From: JACKOB01 sp024234575
GTDB taxonomy: Bacteria > Pseudomonadota > Gammaproteobacteria > Pseudomonadales > Oleiphilaceae
Assembly (NCBI GenBank): GCA_051208035.1
Contig: JBPJFZ010000008.1
Span: forward strand, 193,809-257,808
DNA length: 64,000 bases
Direction: 5' to 3'
Positions 8,269-17,766 of this stretch are shown piece after piece. Below the pieces are notes generated by a model. That model searched no databases, had not been told where the DNA came from, and saw nothing but the letters and a program-made list of their open reading frames with translations. Each line of letters opens with the position of its first letter. Position 1 is the stretch's first letter. The translations under genes and the position numbers were made by a program.

Positions 8269-8429
8269 GATTTTTCCTCCGGTGCTAGCAAGGCATGCAG
8301 GTTTAGTCAGTTATAGATTGCTTGTAAGAGGTCATTATAGTTGTTGGTACGACATAATCTGTCGCGCTATGAGACCTTTGTTCTACTTTCGATTAGCGCT
8401 ATGCCGCCGTTCATATCGCTAAGGGGCAA

Positions 8430-9464
8430 CTACTCAGCTCTTCTGCATATAACCGCGACATCGTTAACAATTGATGTACCGACGATACCCCTATCATTTT
8501 GGATGATACAGTTGGCATCACTGCTGTGTTGGGTGATATTGACGGTATACACATCTCCGGTCATCAGCTCCGTTTGGAAGAAAAACCGGCCCTCTTCATT
8601 CTCAGTAATCGATTCGCTGCCATTTAGCAGCAAGGTGATGAACTCTGGTTTGCCGGTGATGGTGCCCGTGACAATGTAGCGGTTGAGGTTTGCAAGATTC
8701 TTTTGTAATAGCAGCTTTGCGTTGGTGTCTGTTGCCAGTGATTCTCGGTTCGCCACTTGCTTCAGGTAGTCAATAACATCTTCGGCAGAGTCGAAGTCAT
8801 TGCGGGTAAAGTCAATTTTCTGGGCCAATGGTTTGCCCAGCTCAAGTATCTGGGAAGTAATTTTAATCCCTGTACCGGGATCATTGTCATCGTCCAACGC
8901 CATCAAGAACTGGTACACGTTTATCGCGATACGCTTGCGCACAGGGTCAGGTTGATCGCGGTATGTATAGAAAATAACGTCTTTGAGGGTGCGAGGGGTC
9001 GCAGACCCATCAAACTGGCCAATCACGCCGGGACGAATTTTGGGATTAACAATTTCGATAGCGCTGGCAATTTCAATGTCGATACCGCACTTTTTAATAT
9101 GGCAAACAGAAACTTCAGAATCTTCGCCACACATTTCGTAGTATTCGTACTCACCGCTGGCACTGGTTACCCCTGTCAGTGTTTTCTTGATGCCATCTAC
9201 CGTTGCCGTGGTTTCGCTCTCATAAGCAACGCCCTCGACGCCAGCGAGTATTCCCACTTGCTTGATGGCTTCGGTTTCCGTTGAGCCGTTGTCACAAGTG
9301 CCACCTGTGACGATTTCCTCGCTGGTGTCGGTGCTGGCGGTTTCAGTGCTGCTGCCGCTGCCGCTACTCGAACCGCCACCACAGGCGCTTAATATCAAGG
9401 CGCAGAGTGACATTAACACTAGCAGTGCACGGGAAAAAGCTGAGGACAGTTTGTTTATTTGCAT
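8430..9464 (-). CDS. lipoprotein with Gly/Ser linker and C-terminal beta domain
   Basis: A signal of about 25 residues ends in lipobox LSAC (Cys28), followed by GGGSSSGSGSS, a flexible tether common in marine gammaproteobacterial surface lipoproteins. Two Cys-rich segments follow (GGTCDNGST and YEMCGEDSEVSVCHIKKCGID). The last 75 residues (LLLNGSESITENEEGRFFF..., GDVYTVNIT..., CIIQNDRGIVG...VICRR) match the pattern of a widespread extracellular beta-sandwich repeat seen in large surface proteins. Probably outer-membrane anchored; no enzymatic motif was found. Confidence 0.72.
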   Translation of the reverse strand: MQINKLSSAFSRALLVLMSLCALILSACGGGSSSGSGSSTETASTDTSEEIVTGGTCDNGSTETEAIKQVGILAGVEGVAYESETTATVDGIKKTLTGVTSASGEYEYYEMCGEDSEVSVCHIKKCGIDIEIASAIEIVNPKIRPGVIGQFDGSATPRTLKDVIFYTYRDQPDPVRKRIAINVYQFLMALDDDNDPGTGIKITSQILELGKPLAQKIDFTRNDFDSAEDVIDYLKQVANRESLATDTNAKLLLQKNLANLNRYIVTGTITGKPEFITLLLNGSESITENEEGRFFFQTELMTGDVYTVNITQHSSDANCIIQNDRGIVGTSIVNDVAVICRRAE

Positions 9465-9731
9465 GTTAAAAAGGTCGCTTTTTAGAGGGTGAGGGCGGTG
9501 GCTTACCTGTTAAATAATAGACTGATAATGCCGACTCTTGCCAGTCGCATCCACATATCGAATGCCTGTGACTCTCAAATGGTCCTTAAAGCCCCGTAAA
9601 ATAAGATGGCTGCTGTGGCAGTAAGTATTTTTGACAGAGGTCATGACATTGATGGAGCAACAGGGCATATTTACGTATTATTTCTGCTAAATTTGTTACT
9701 TTAAAATACTCATTAATCACAGGGATCTACT

Positions 9732-10190
9732 ATGTCAATTGTGCTTTTGCTGCATCTGCTTGCTGCTGTAATCTGGGTTGGAGGAATGTTCTTCGCTTAC
9801 GTGTGTTTACGCCCTGTGGCCGCATCGTTACTTGAGCCGCCCTTACGACTGACTCTTTGGGCCAACACATTTAGCAAGTTTTTCCCTTGGGTATGGGTGG
9901 CGGTTTTTACTCTGCTATTTACCGGCCATGCGATGATTGCTTTTTACGGCGGCTTTGCCGGTATTGGCAAACATGTCCATGTCATGCTTGCGCTTGGCTA
10001 TGTGATGTTTCTTATTTTTGGTCACCTCTACTTTGCACCTTTCAAGCGGTTGAAGCTAGCGGTAGCCGCACAGGATTGGCCGGTGGCTGGCGGGCACCTT
10101 AATACCATCAGAAAAATGGTTGGCATCAATCTTACACTGGGGTTGATTACGGTTACTGTCGCCGGGGGTGGTCGGTTCTTTGTGATCTGA
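9732..10190 (+). CDS. CopD-domain integral membrane protein
   Basis: A 152-residue protein with four hydrophobic helices. The N-terminal LLLHLLAAVIWVGGMFFAYVCLRPVAASL and the His residues in helices 1 and 3 (LLHLLAA, HVHVMLALG) are typical of the CopD domain family, whose members include the copper-resistance protein CopD; single-domain homologues are thought to handle copper or haem in the inner membrane. The start ATG at 9732 is preceded by AGGGATCT. It is a single gene, not flanked by copC or other copper genes, so a copper role is uncertain. Confidence 0.8.
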   Translation: MSIVLLLHLLAAVIWVGGMFFAYVCLRPVAASLLEPPLRLTLWANTFSKFFPWVWVAVFTLLFTGHAMIAFYGGFAGIGKHVHVMLALGYVMFLIFGHLYFAPFKRLKLAVAAQDWPVAGGHLNTIRKMVGINLTLGLITVTVAGGGRFFVI

Positions 10191-10316
10191 GTGTTGGCGA
10201 TATGGGGTGCTGGATAGTTGAGTTATTCAAGTAGTATGATGCGGTCAAATTGCCTGTCGCACTGCAAGTGCTCTTGAGAACAGATGTTAATCAAGATGTA
10301 TCGTTAGGATAAATAT

Positions 10317-11249
10317 ATGGAGTTTAAAGACTATTATAAAATTCTTGGTGTAGCGCCTGATGCTGACACTAAAACGATCAAAACTGCATATCGTAAGTTA
10401 GCCCGCAAGTATCATCCTGATATGAATCCGGATGAAGGTGCTGAAGAAAAGTTCAAAGAAGTCGCGGAAGCCTATCAAGTGCTCAAAGATGATCAGACAA
10501 GGGCTGAGTTCGACGAGCTACGTCAATATGGCTCCCAGTCAAAGCAAGGTTTTAGGCCCCCGCCAGGGTGGCGACCCTCGCATAATTCCGGATATTACGA
10601 AAGCGCTTCAGCCGAAGGAGACTTTTCAGATTTTTTTAATTCTGTTTTTGGCGCGCGAGGCTTCAAACAAAGGCAGCACCATGCCCGAGGGCAGGATGTC
10701 GAAATCGAGTTACCGGTATTTTTAGAAGAAACGTTAAATGAGACCCAAAAGGACATCGAATTTCAGCTGCCAGCGGATGGTTTTTCGCAAAAAGCACCAT
10801 TAAAAAAACATTTGAAGGTAAAGATACCGCAGGGCGTTGTAGATGGTGCCAGAGTTCGTTTAAAGGGCCAGGGAAAACCCAGTGATGATGGCGGTGTGGC
10901 CGGCGATCTATATATACATATTCGTATTGTGCCGCACCCATTGTTTGATGTGTCCGGACATAACATTACCATTACAGTTCCTTTAGCGCCTTGGGAAACT
11001 GCGCTGGGTACTAAAATCACGATCCCCACTTTAGATGGAAAAATAAACCTTACCATCCCTCCTGATACGCAAGCTGGAGATAAGTTACGCGTGAAGGGGA
11101 AGGGGTTAAAAACCAAAACCGGAAGAGGGGATTTGCTTGCCGTTATCAAAGTGGTAATGCCCCCTAAAGCCAGTGAGAAAGCTAACCAGCTTTGGCGAGA
11201 GCTAGCCGCGAGTGAGGCCTTTAACCCAAGAGAAGAGTGGAGTGTGTAG
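10317..11249 (+). CDS. cbpA: CbpA, DnaJ-like co-chaperone / curved-DNA-binding protein
   Basis: A 310-residue class II J-protein. The J-domain occupies residues 4-70 with the HPD triad at 33-35 (KYHPDMNP), followed by a Gly/Phe/Pro-rich linker (about 75-115) and two beta-barrel client-binding domains; no zinc-finger CxxCxGxG repeats are present, which separates CbpA from DnaJ. It stimulates DnaK and, in E. coli, also binds curved DNA and acts in stationary phase. The downstream gene is cbpM, starting 3 nt after the cbpA stop, as in E. coli. Confidence 0.93.
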   Translation: MEFKDYYKILGVAPDADTKTIKTAYRKLARKYHPDMNPDEGAEEKFKEVAEAYQVLKDDQTRAEFDELRQYGSQSKQGFRPPPGWRPSHNSGYYESASAEGDFSDFFNSVFGARGFKQRQHHARGQDVEIELPVFLEETLNETQKDIEFQLPADGFSQKAPLKKHLKVKIPQGVVDGARVRLKGQGKPSDDGGVAGDLYIHIRIVPHPLFDVSGHNITITVPLAPWETALGTKITIPTLDGKINLTIPPDTQAGDKLRVKGKGLKTKTGRGDLLAVIKVVMPPKASEKANQLWRELAASEAFNPREEWSV

Positions 11250-11251
11250 TC

Positions 11252-11578
11252 ATGAGTGAAAAATCTTTTAGTATTTCATTTGATGAACTGTGCGAAATTG
11301 AAGGTATAGAAAGCCAGCTGATCGTTGAAATTGTAGAATATGAGATTGTTACTCCCTTAAACAAGCGCTTAGAAGAGACCACTGAGCATCAATGGCTGTT
11401 TGATACGGCGAGCATTTATTGGATACAAAAAGCACTGCGCCTGCATCATGACTTGGAAATCGACTGGGTTGCTGTCGCGATGTTGATCGACTTGATGCAG
11501 CAGAAGGAGGCACTGTTGAAAGAGAATAGAAAATATGAGCAACAACTCAAGCGGTTCATAACGGGCAATATAGTCTGA
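11252..11578 (+). CDS. cbpM: CbpM, modulator of CbpA
   Basis: A 108-residue MerR-like-fold protein: SFSISFDELCEIEGIESQLIVEIVEYEIVTPL is the characteristic N-terminal region, followed by a helical part with WIQKALRLHHDLEIDWVAVAMLIDL and a coiled-coil tail. CbpM binds the J-domain of CbpA and blocks both its co-chaperone and DNA-binding activities. I chose the ATG at 11252, three bases after the cbpA stop; an upstream in-frame start (11237) would overlap cbpA. The two genes are translationally coupled. Confidence 0.9.
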   Translation: MSEKSFSISFDELCEIEGIESQLIVEIVEYEIVTPLNKRLEETTEHQWLFDTASIYWIQKALRLHHDLEIDWVAVAMLIDLMQQKEALLKENRKYEQQLKRFITGNIV

Positions 11579-11929
11579 CTGAAATAGAAAATAAGGCGTT
11601 TAGAACAAAACCAACGCCCAATCGAACGCTTCGGCTTTTTCTTCTGTGGAAGCTCTAATGATGCTTGCAATAGACAGACAGTATCGAGTCGCATTCAGGG
11701 TGCCCTGACCCCCGCCGTTTTTGCTGCATAAACGTCCTTACCTTTTAACAAGCCCGGCCAATTTCTTACGCTGTTTGCCAAGCATATTTTTAGTGCGCTG
11801 ATTTCTTTCGATTTTGCGAAAACCGGTTAGACTTAATGGGCAATTGCAGAAAAGTGCGAGAACTTTTAGTTGTTGTTGCCGTTCAGTTGATCAATTTTTC
11901 CACATGGATTTCCACTCAGGTAAGACGTT
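11579..11929. other. intergenic stretch; possible weak terminator and a start-less basic frame
   Basis: Just after cbpM, GGCGTT and AACGCC can pair (about 11596-11619) across a 12-nt loop, and a T-run follows near 11635; this could be a weak terminator. On the minus strand, around 11745-11890, a frame reads ...GFRKIERNQRTKNMLGKQ... to a stop, with Lys/Arg-rich composition, but it has no supported start and may be chance or a gene remnant. No firm feature. Confidence 0.3.
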
Positions 11930-12844
11930 ATGGATGATAAGTTTTCAAAAACCATGATTCAAAAAAGCGAGGCCTATGAAGACAGTCTGGTGGCTGCAGT
12001 CGAGGCTCCGGCATGCTTCGTTCTGCTATTGGGTGAAAAGGCCTTAGTGGGTCGCCAATGGAGTATTGATAGTGGGTCGATGATAATAGGCCGGTCGTCG
12101 TTTTGTCAGATCAGCATTGATGATTTAAGTGTGAGTGCGCGACATGCGCAAATAAGCTCGACTGATGACGGCGACACTATTGTCGATCTGGGCTCAACGA
12201 ACAAAACGCTTATCAATGGCACCGAACTAAAAACCAATATCCCGTATAAGCTGCGCAATAACGACTTGGTTAAAATGGGTAATATCATCGTTAAGTATTT
12301 GGCCCGAGGTAATATCGAGTCTGTTTCTGTGGCTGAAACTTTCGATCGCAGCTATACCGATGCGTTAACTCGTGTTTACAACAAGGGGGCGCTGGCTCTG
12401 CAGGGGATGGAATTTTTTGAGAGAGCAATGTTACAAAATCTGCCTCTCGGAATAGCCAGCTTAGACATCGACTTTTTTAAAAAAGTAAATGACAACCACG
12501 GCCACGCCGCTGGTGACTTTGTGTTAGTGGAATTTGCCCGGTTGGTAAAAGAAAAATATCGATCAAAAGATGACTTTTTTGCGAGGGCCGGTGGTGAGGA
12601 GTTTGTTCTCATGATTACTCGCCGACAATTACCGCAAGCGATTGTTCAGCTTGAGTCACTGCGTAAGGCGGTTAATGATCACCGCTTTGAGTTTAAAGGG
12701 GTTCACATACCCGTCACGGTGTCGATTGGTTTTGCGATGATGAATGGTCGGGATAAAGGCTGGCAGAATATTCTCGAACGGTCTGATAAAGCGTTGTATC
12801 AATCAAAGGCAGAAGGGCGGAATCGGCTGTCGCTAAGCAAGTGA
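11930..12844 (+). CDS. FHA-GGDEF diguanylate cyclase
   Basis: The N-terminal FHA domain (about residues 30-125) has GRSSFCQISIDDLSVSARHA, i.e. the GR, SxxH-like and following NG-type (TLINGT) signatures of phosphothreonine binding. A GGDEF domain (about 140-300) carries the active-site AGGEEF at 220-225, so c-di-GMP synthesis is expected. The RxxD inhibitory site is not in register: RSKD occurs one position too far from GGEEF, so product inhibition may be absent. The protein is cytoplasmic with no membrane segment. It probably links Ser/Thr phosphorylation to c-di-GMP level. Confidence 0.9.
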   Translation: MDDKFSKTMIQKSEAYEDSLVAAVEAPACFVLLLGEKALVGRQWSIDSGSMIIGRSSFCQISIDDLSVSARHAQISSTDDGDTIVDLGSTNKTLINGTELKTNIPYKLRNNDLVKMGNIIVKYLARGNIESVSVAETFDRSYTDALTRVYNKGALALQGMEFFERAMLQNLPLGIASLDIDFFKKVNDNHGHAAGDFVLVEFARLVKEKYRSKDDFFARAGGEEFVLMITRRQLPQAIVQLESLRKAVNDHRFEFKGVHIPVTVSIGFAMMNGRDKGWQNILERSDKALYQSKAEGRNRLSLSK

Positions 12845-12885
12845 TGGTTTGCGGTGTTCATCAGTTCACCTAGAGGTTTGTAGCT

Positions 12886-13419
12886 TTGGATGTAAATTTA
12901 CTGCTTGATATGGACCCTTTTACCTGGGTTGGAATCCTCTGCGCCATGGGGTCTGGCACTATTATTGGTCTTGAGCGGCAGATTCTGGGTAAGCCGGTGG
13001 GCGTCCGCACCAGCTCGCTCATTTGTATCGGCACTTATGTTTTTACGGTGATTGGTGAGTCTTTCGTCGGGACGTCTGCTGACCCTTCCAGGGTGGTTGG
13101 GCAGATCATAACGGGAATAGGGTTTCTCGGTGCCGGGGTAATGCTTACCAAAGATGGTATTGTACTGGGAGTCACTTCTGCTGCCGCTATCTGGATGTTG
13201 GCGGCTGTCGGGGTCACCATTGGCAGTGGTCATGAAGCAACAGGCGTTAAATTAGCAATTTTAGCGGTGATTATTTTGATTGGGGTTGATGTGATAGAAA
13301 ACTCATTTAAATCGATGCAAAGAGGCGTGCACGCTAAAATACTTAATCGATCCTTAAGTCGTCAAAATGGTAACCCAACAGGAGGTGGTCAAAATCGGCG
13401 AGCTGATGATCCCAAGTAG
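12886..13419 (+). CDS. MgtC/SapB-family membrane protein
   Basis: A 177-residue protein with four to five membrane helices in the MgtC arrangement; GSGTIIGLERQ and GVRTSSLICIGTYVF are the family's N-terminal signatures, and GIGFLGAGVMLTKDG with TSAAAIWMLAAVGVTIGSG marks the conserved core. The start appears to be TTG at 12886, with GAGG 8 nt upstream; an ATG at 12910 would delete the first eight residues. Distant MgtC relatives affect magnesium-limited growth and the F1Fo ATP synthase, but most environmental members have unknown roles. It is 41 nt after the diguanylate cyclase and may share its transcript. Confidence 0.85.
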   Translation: MDVNLLLDMDPFTWVGILCAMGSGTIIGLERQILGKPVGVRTSSLICIGTYVFTVIGESFVGTSADPSRVVGQIITGIGFLGAGVMLTKDGIVLGVTSAAAIWMLAAVGVTIGSGHEATGVKLAILAVIILIGVDVIENSFKSMQRGVHAKILNRSLSRQNGNPTGGGQNRRADDPK

Positions 13420-13542
13420 TGGCAGCTGCAAAGGATGTCTTACTTCTAATGTAATAGATACACTACCCGTCATTTTTGCCTATACTTGCCGGATATTCCC
13501 TTTTTTAATTGGGGTTAAATATTTGACCAGACATTTCCGGGA

Positions 13543-15327
13543 ATGAACTTTCAGACAATGGATACGATTAAGAAAGCATTGTTTTTGTTGTTTGCCGGAC
13601 TCTCACTTTGTTATTCAGTCGTGTTGCCGGCGGCAGAGCCAGTAAATCTGACAGGCTTTGAAGAGTCGACGCTGGGTAAACATCTGCGCTACTTTCAAGA
13701 ACAAAAAAATGCACCAATGACCTTGAATGATGCTATTCAGCGCTTCGCTGATGGTGAAACGAAACAAGGAACTGGCAACTCCATTTCATTAGGGATAGGT
13801 GTGCGCCCGGTGTGGTTAAAAGCCACCGTGAAAAACGCAGAGTTCAACGACACGCTTTACAGGCTGTCTATTGAAACGCCTTGGCTGGATAATATCGACA
13901 CCTGGCTGGTGCAGGAGGGCCGTATCTTGCGACATGTTGTTGGCGGGGACGCTCTGCCGTTTGATCAGCGCCCCATGCCTTACCGGGTATTTGCCTTTGA
14001 AACCGGTTTCCCGTCAGGGATGACTGATCTGTATTTTAGAGTCGAGTCACTGGGTCCGATGGCTATTCCGCTGCGTTTAAGCACGGTCAATGCTTCTATT
14101 GCCCGGGATATCTCATCAAGTTATCAGTATGGTTTGTTATATGGTGTGATGGGGGCATTGGCAATCTACAATATTGTCTTGTTTCTCCTTATTCGACAAA
14201 AAGTATTTGGTCTGTACAGCTTGTACCTGCTTGGTTTTGTTGCCAACAGTTTTTCTTACACCGGGCAGTTGCATACCTATATTACCGCTGACTTCGGGGT
14301 GCATTTCCAGGACTGGTTGGATACATTTCTGATGATTACCTACAGTATTGCCGGTTTGCATTTTGCCCGCACTTTACTGAACACCAGGGCATACTCGCCA
14401 AAGCTCGATAAACTGACGATTGCCGTAGCAACGATTATTCCTTTGGGAATATTTGTTGGTGCACTATTTAATCAGCTGGTTTTCTCTCTCATTCTGGCAT
14501 TTATTTTAAATTCCGGCTTTGCCACCTTGTTTATTGCGCTGGGTGTTGCCGCTTATCGCGCTAAAGCAGATTTTGCCCTCTTGTTTCTTTTTTCATCAGT
14601 ACAGGCGGCGGTCTGCATTGGTATTTCGACTATGGCTGTGGCAGGTGTGCTGCCCTATAACGACTTTACCTTTAAAGCTATCGAAGTTGGCATGGCACTC
14701 GAAGCTGTCTTGCTCGCGGTGATCATCGCGCAACAGTTTCGTATGGCGCAGCGTGATAAGTTGCTGGCAGAAACATATGCCAGAACGGATGCACTCACCG
14801 GCTTGCTCAATCGTCGCGGCTTTCAGGAAATGGTGGATAAGCTCTGGGAGAACCTGTCCCGTAATCACCGGGCAGTGTCGATCATACTGCTTGATGTTGA
14901 CCATTTTAAAAAAATTAACGATACCTACGGCCACCTGCAAGGAGACCAGGTATTAATTGCGCTTGCAGACTGCCTGCAAAGAACGATTCGTAAAGGAGAT
15001 GTGTCAGCCCGCTGGGGGGGAGAAGAGTTTATCATGCTGCTGCCAGAAACCGATCAGCAAGAGGCATTGGTGCAAGCAGAAAGGCTTCGCAAAGCGATTG
15101 CGGCGCTTAAAGTTCCGTATCGAAATGTAACGTTAAGCATTACCGGCAGTTTGGGGGTGTCAGGAACCCTCGCCATGAGTGATTGTAGAGAACATCATTA
15201 CGACTTTGAACGCATGGTCAGAGCGGCGGACGATGCACTCTATGCCTCGAAAAACAGTGGCCGTAATCAGGTTTTTTATTTCCCGGATGTTGATAACGAT
15301 AACACTATTGCGGTGGCGATTCAGTAG
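13543..15327 (+). CDS. 7TM-DISM diguanylate cyclase
   Basis: A 594-residue inner-membrane sensor. A signal-like helix (9-30) is followed by a periplasmic 7TMR-DISMED2-type beta domain (about 35-185, VRPVWLKATVKN..., FRVESLGPMAIPLRL), seven membrane helices (about 190-400) and a cytoplasmic GGDEF domain (415-585). The active site WGGEEF is at 491-496, and the inhibitory RxxD site (RKGD, 483-486) stands exactly five residues before it, so it should make c-di-GMP with feedback control. The ligand is unknown; DISMED2 domains are thought to bind carbohydrates. Confidence 0.92.
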   Translation: MNFQTMDTIKKALFLLFAGLSLCYSVVLPAAEPVNLTGFEESTLGKHLRYFQEQKNAPMTLNDAIQRFADGETKQGTGNSISLGIGVRPVWLKATVKNAEFNDTLYRLSIETPWLDNIDTWLVQEGRILRHVVGGDALPFDQRPMPYRVFAFETGFPSGMTDLYFRVESLGPMAIPLRLSTVNASIARDISSSYQYGLLYGVMGALAIYNIVLFLLIRQKVFGLYSLYLLGFVANSFSYTGQLHTYITADFGVHFQDWLDTFLMITYSIAGLHFARTLLNTRAYSPKLDKLTIAVATIIPLGIFVGALFNQLVFSLILAFILNSGFATLFIALGVAAYRAKADFALLFLFSSVQAAVCIGISTMAVAGVLPYNDFTFKAIEVGMALEAVLLAVIIAQQFRMAQRDKLLAETYARTDALTGLLNRRGFQEMVDKLWENLSRNHRAVSIILLDVDHFKKINDTYGHLQGDQVLIALADCLQRTIRKGDVSARWGGEEFIMLLPETDQQEALVQAERLRKAIAALKVPYRNVTLSITGSLGVSGTLAMSDCREHHYDFERMVRAADDALYASKNSGRNQVFYFPDVDNDNTIAVAIQ

Positions 15328-15338
15328 AGCGATAGGTC

Positions 15339-16304
15339 TTAGCCTGGCAGATTTCCATCGGCAAAATACAGCAGTGCATCACGCACTTGTTCGGGCTGAT
15401 GTAATTTTTTAACTGTGTCGAATACAGTGCTCATTTCCTGGTAGCCTTTTTTCAGGTATACCAGCCACTGTTTTATCGGGTTACCGAGGTACTCGTCGTC
15501 GTAATGCTCTTTCGATAAATCAAAGAATGCCACGAGCAACTGTGCAACCTCCTGCCAAGACATGGCGCATTCTTGTGTTCCCGCCTGCAATTGCTTAATG
15601 CGTTTGGGTAAGTCCGGACGCGCCAATACCCCTCTACCGATCATGATATCTGCACAGCCACTTTGGTCGACGCAGGCGAGATAGTCATCCAGTGTCCAGA
15701 CCTCACCATTAGCGATTAAAGGAATGGGGCTGACAGGGTGTACTTGCTTGATAAAATGCCAATGTGCCGGGGGTTTATAACCGTCGACTTTGGTACGGGC
15801 ATGAATGACCAGTTCGCTGGCATTGGCGGCAAAAATGGCTTGTGTAATATCTTTAAAAAGACTGCTGTCGTCATAACCCAAGCGTATTTTTACCGTTACC
15901 GGGATGTGCGAAGGCACCGCCTGGCGGACGGCCTGGGTGATCGCGAAAACGCGGTCGGGGGTGCGAAGTAAAATAGAGCCGCCGTGGTTGCGGTTCACTA
16001 ACTTGGACGGGCAGCCAAAATTGATATCAATGCCCGGTGCACCGCAACTGGCAGCGACTTGCGCGTTCGCCGCCATGGCTTCAACATTGCTACCCAGTAG
16101 CTGAATATAAACCGGCGTGCCAGAAAGGGTTTTGCCGCCGTTTAACAGTTCTGGACTGAAGCGATGAAAAAGGCGCTCCGGGAAAACGTTGTCGGTGACC
16201 CGGATAAACTCCGTCACACAGCGGTCAATACCTCCAAGCTGCGTGAGTACCTCTCGCATTGAGTGATTAACAACACCTTCCATCGGGGCAAGGAATACAC
16301 GCAC
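15339..16304 (-). CDS. dusC: tRNA-dihydrouridine synthase C
   Basis: A 321-residue FMN enzyme of the Dus family. RVFLAPMEGVV at the start (rather than the APM(A/L)GxT of DusA/B) and the internal INFGCPSKLVNRNHGGSILL with the catalytic Cys are the DusC pattern; DusC reduces U16 of tRNA. FMN-binding and catalytic segments KIRLGYDD, VIHARTKVDGYKPPAHW and IANGEVW follow in order. It is convergent with the diguanylate cyclase, with 11 nt between stops, and has its own promoter region upstream of 16304. Confidence 0.9.
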   Translation of the reverse strand: MRVFLAPMEGVVNHSMREVLTQLGGIDRCVTEFIRVTDNVFPERLFHRFSPELLNGGKTLSGTPVYIQLLGSNVEAMAANAQVAASCGAPGIDINFGCPSKLVNRNHGGSILLRTPDRVFAITQAVRQAVPSHIPVTVKIRLGYDDSSLFKDITQAIFAANASELVIHARTKVDGYKPPAHWHFIKQVHPVSPIPLIANGEVWTLDDYLACVDQSGCADIMIGRGVLARPDLPKRIKQLQAGTQECAMSWQEVAQLLVAFFDLSKEHYDDEYLGNPIKQWLVYLKKGYQEMSTVFDTVKKLHQPEQVRDALLYFADGNLPG

Positions 16305-16660
16305 AGGGCTATTTCCATCGTTTTTTTAAGGGCGCACACTATACCTGTTTCATGAGGTAAATGCTGCTGTGGTTGTATGAAATTTGTTCTGATTAATAAA
16401 CCCGGCCCATGCCTATTTCAAATGTGCCCGCTTTTTCGGCATAGCAACCGTCTGCGTACGCTGCTATGTTAGAAATATTGAGCGAGTTTTGCGGACCGTG
16501 AAGGGCTTGTATGTCTTTTTGGGACCGTCTGCCGCAGGGATGCGGCAGTCGAGCGCCCAGGGATGGGTTTACAGCGTGTTCCAAAAAGCCATACAAACCC
16601 GGAATTGTTTCGTGTTCTGAGTCTGCGTATTTACACACTTCCTAGTAAGGTGCCTGAAAA
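16305..16660. repeat. intergenic region with a perfect hairpin; candidate dispersed repeat
   Basis: CTGCCGCA and TGCGGCAG (16529-16548) form a perfect 8-bp stem with a GGGA loop. The minus strand over 16393-16638 also stays open for 81 codons, but the start lacks a ribosome site and the predicted peptide (with ADGCYAEKAG and FLEHAVNPSLGARLPHPCG) reminds me of spurious proteins called from repeated intergenic sequence in other gammaproteobacteria. I therefore list it as a repeat candidate rather than a gene. Only one copy lies in this window. Confidence 0.4.
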
Positions 16661-17503
16661 ATGAGTAATCCAGAGAGCTATATACCTCCTAAAGTTTGGA
16701 CCTGGGATCAATCCAGCGGCGGCAAATTTGCCAATATCAATCGTCCGGTGGCCGGAGCGACCCATGAGAAAGAGTTGCCCGTGGGTAAACATCCGCATCA
16801 GCTTTATTCACTGGCGACACCAAACGGTGTGAAAGTAACGATACTGCTGGAAGAGCTTTTAGCCTTAGGTAAAACAGAGGCAGAATATGATGCCTGGTTG
16901 ATTGATATCAGCAGTGGCGATCAGTTTGGCAGCGGCTTTACGCAGATAAATCCTAACTCAAAGATCCCTGCCTTGCTTGATCGCAGTGTGAACCCGCCAA
17001 TCAGAGTTTTTGAGTCCGGGGCGATATTGGTTTATCTGGCGGAAAAGTTTAACGCGTTTCTTCCGATCGAGTCGGCGGCGCGGGCAGAGTGCATGTCCTG
17101 GTTGTTCTGGCAAATGGGCAGCGCGCCATTTCTTGGGGGTGGTTTTGGCCACTTTTACGCCTATGCCCCAGAGAAGCTTGAATACCCGATAAACCGCTAT
17201 GCTATGGAAGTGAAACGTCAGTTAGATGTGTTGGATCGTAATCTGGCATCACGAAAGTTTATTTGCGGAGATGACTACACCATTGCCGATATGGCCATTT
17301 ACGCTTGGTACGGCGTGCTGGTCGAAGGCAAACTTTACGAGGCTGCTGAGTTTCTGGACGTGAAATCGTATCAACATGTCGTACGTTGGGCGCAAGAGAT
17401 TTACGCCAGGCCAGCAGTGAAGAGAGGTCGTCGCGTCAACCGCGCCTGGGGTGATCAAAGTTCACAACTGATTGAGCGTCATGATGCGAGTGATCTGGAT
17501 TAA
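16661..17503 (+). CDS. yghU: YghU-type glutathione S-transferase (disulfide-bond oxidoreductase)
   Basis: A 280-residue protein. The N-terminal extension SYIPPKVWTWD...GKFANINRPVAGATHEKELPVGKHPHQLYSLATPNG is characteristic of YghU/YfcG-like nu-class enzymes. The thioredoxin-like domain (TPNGVKVTILLEEL) and GST C-domain (FICGDDYTIADMAIYAWYG) follow. YghU binds two glutathiones per active site and has disulfide reductase activity rather than classical transferase activity. The start ATG at 16661 has AAGGTG 8 nt upstream. It appears to be transcribed alone. Confidence 0.88.
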   Translation: MSNPESYIPPKVWTWDQSSGGKFANINRPVAGATHEKELPVGKHPHQLYSLATPNGVKVTILLEELLALGKTEAEYDAWLIDISSGDQFGSGFTQINPNSKIPALLDRSVNPPIRVFESGAILVYLAEKFNAFLPIESAARAECMSWLFWQMGSAPFLGGGFGHFYAYAPEKLEYPINRYAMEVKRQLDVLDRNLASRKFICGDDYTIADMAIYAWYGVLVEGKLYEAAEFLDVKSYQHVVRWAQEIYARPAVKRGRRVNRAWGDQSSQLIERHDASDLD

Positions 17504-17766
17504 CGACGTGCAGATTTCAGAGAACTGAGAGCGCCAAAGAAGTCTTTGCGAAGTGGTGCCAGTTTCCATAGAGCTAGACGCTACCTGTTCCCATCAATAT
17601 AGGTCGAATAATCTGCAATGGCCTGTTTATTGCTCCCCTCCTATTTAAGGGCGTTATACGCAAGATAGACGCCTTTAATTGGTGATTGATGTTTTACCGT
17701 GCTCTGTTATGGGGCGGAACCTTCGTGGCATCAATCGAGCAGGCAATTAGAACAGGCTGCATGTAC

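Noticed and set aside
8757..9284. Long plus-strand open frame (175 codons)
   Set aside because: It lies entirely antisense to the lipoprotein gene, has no ribosome site and shows shadow-type composition.
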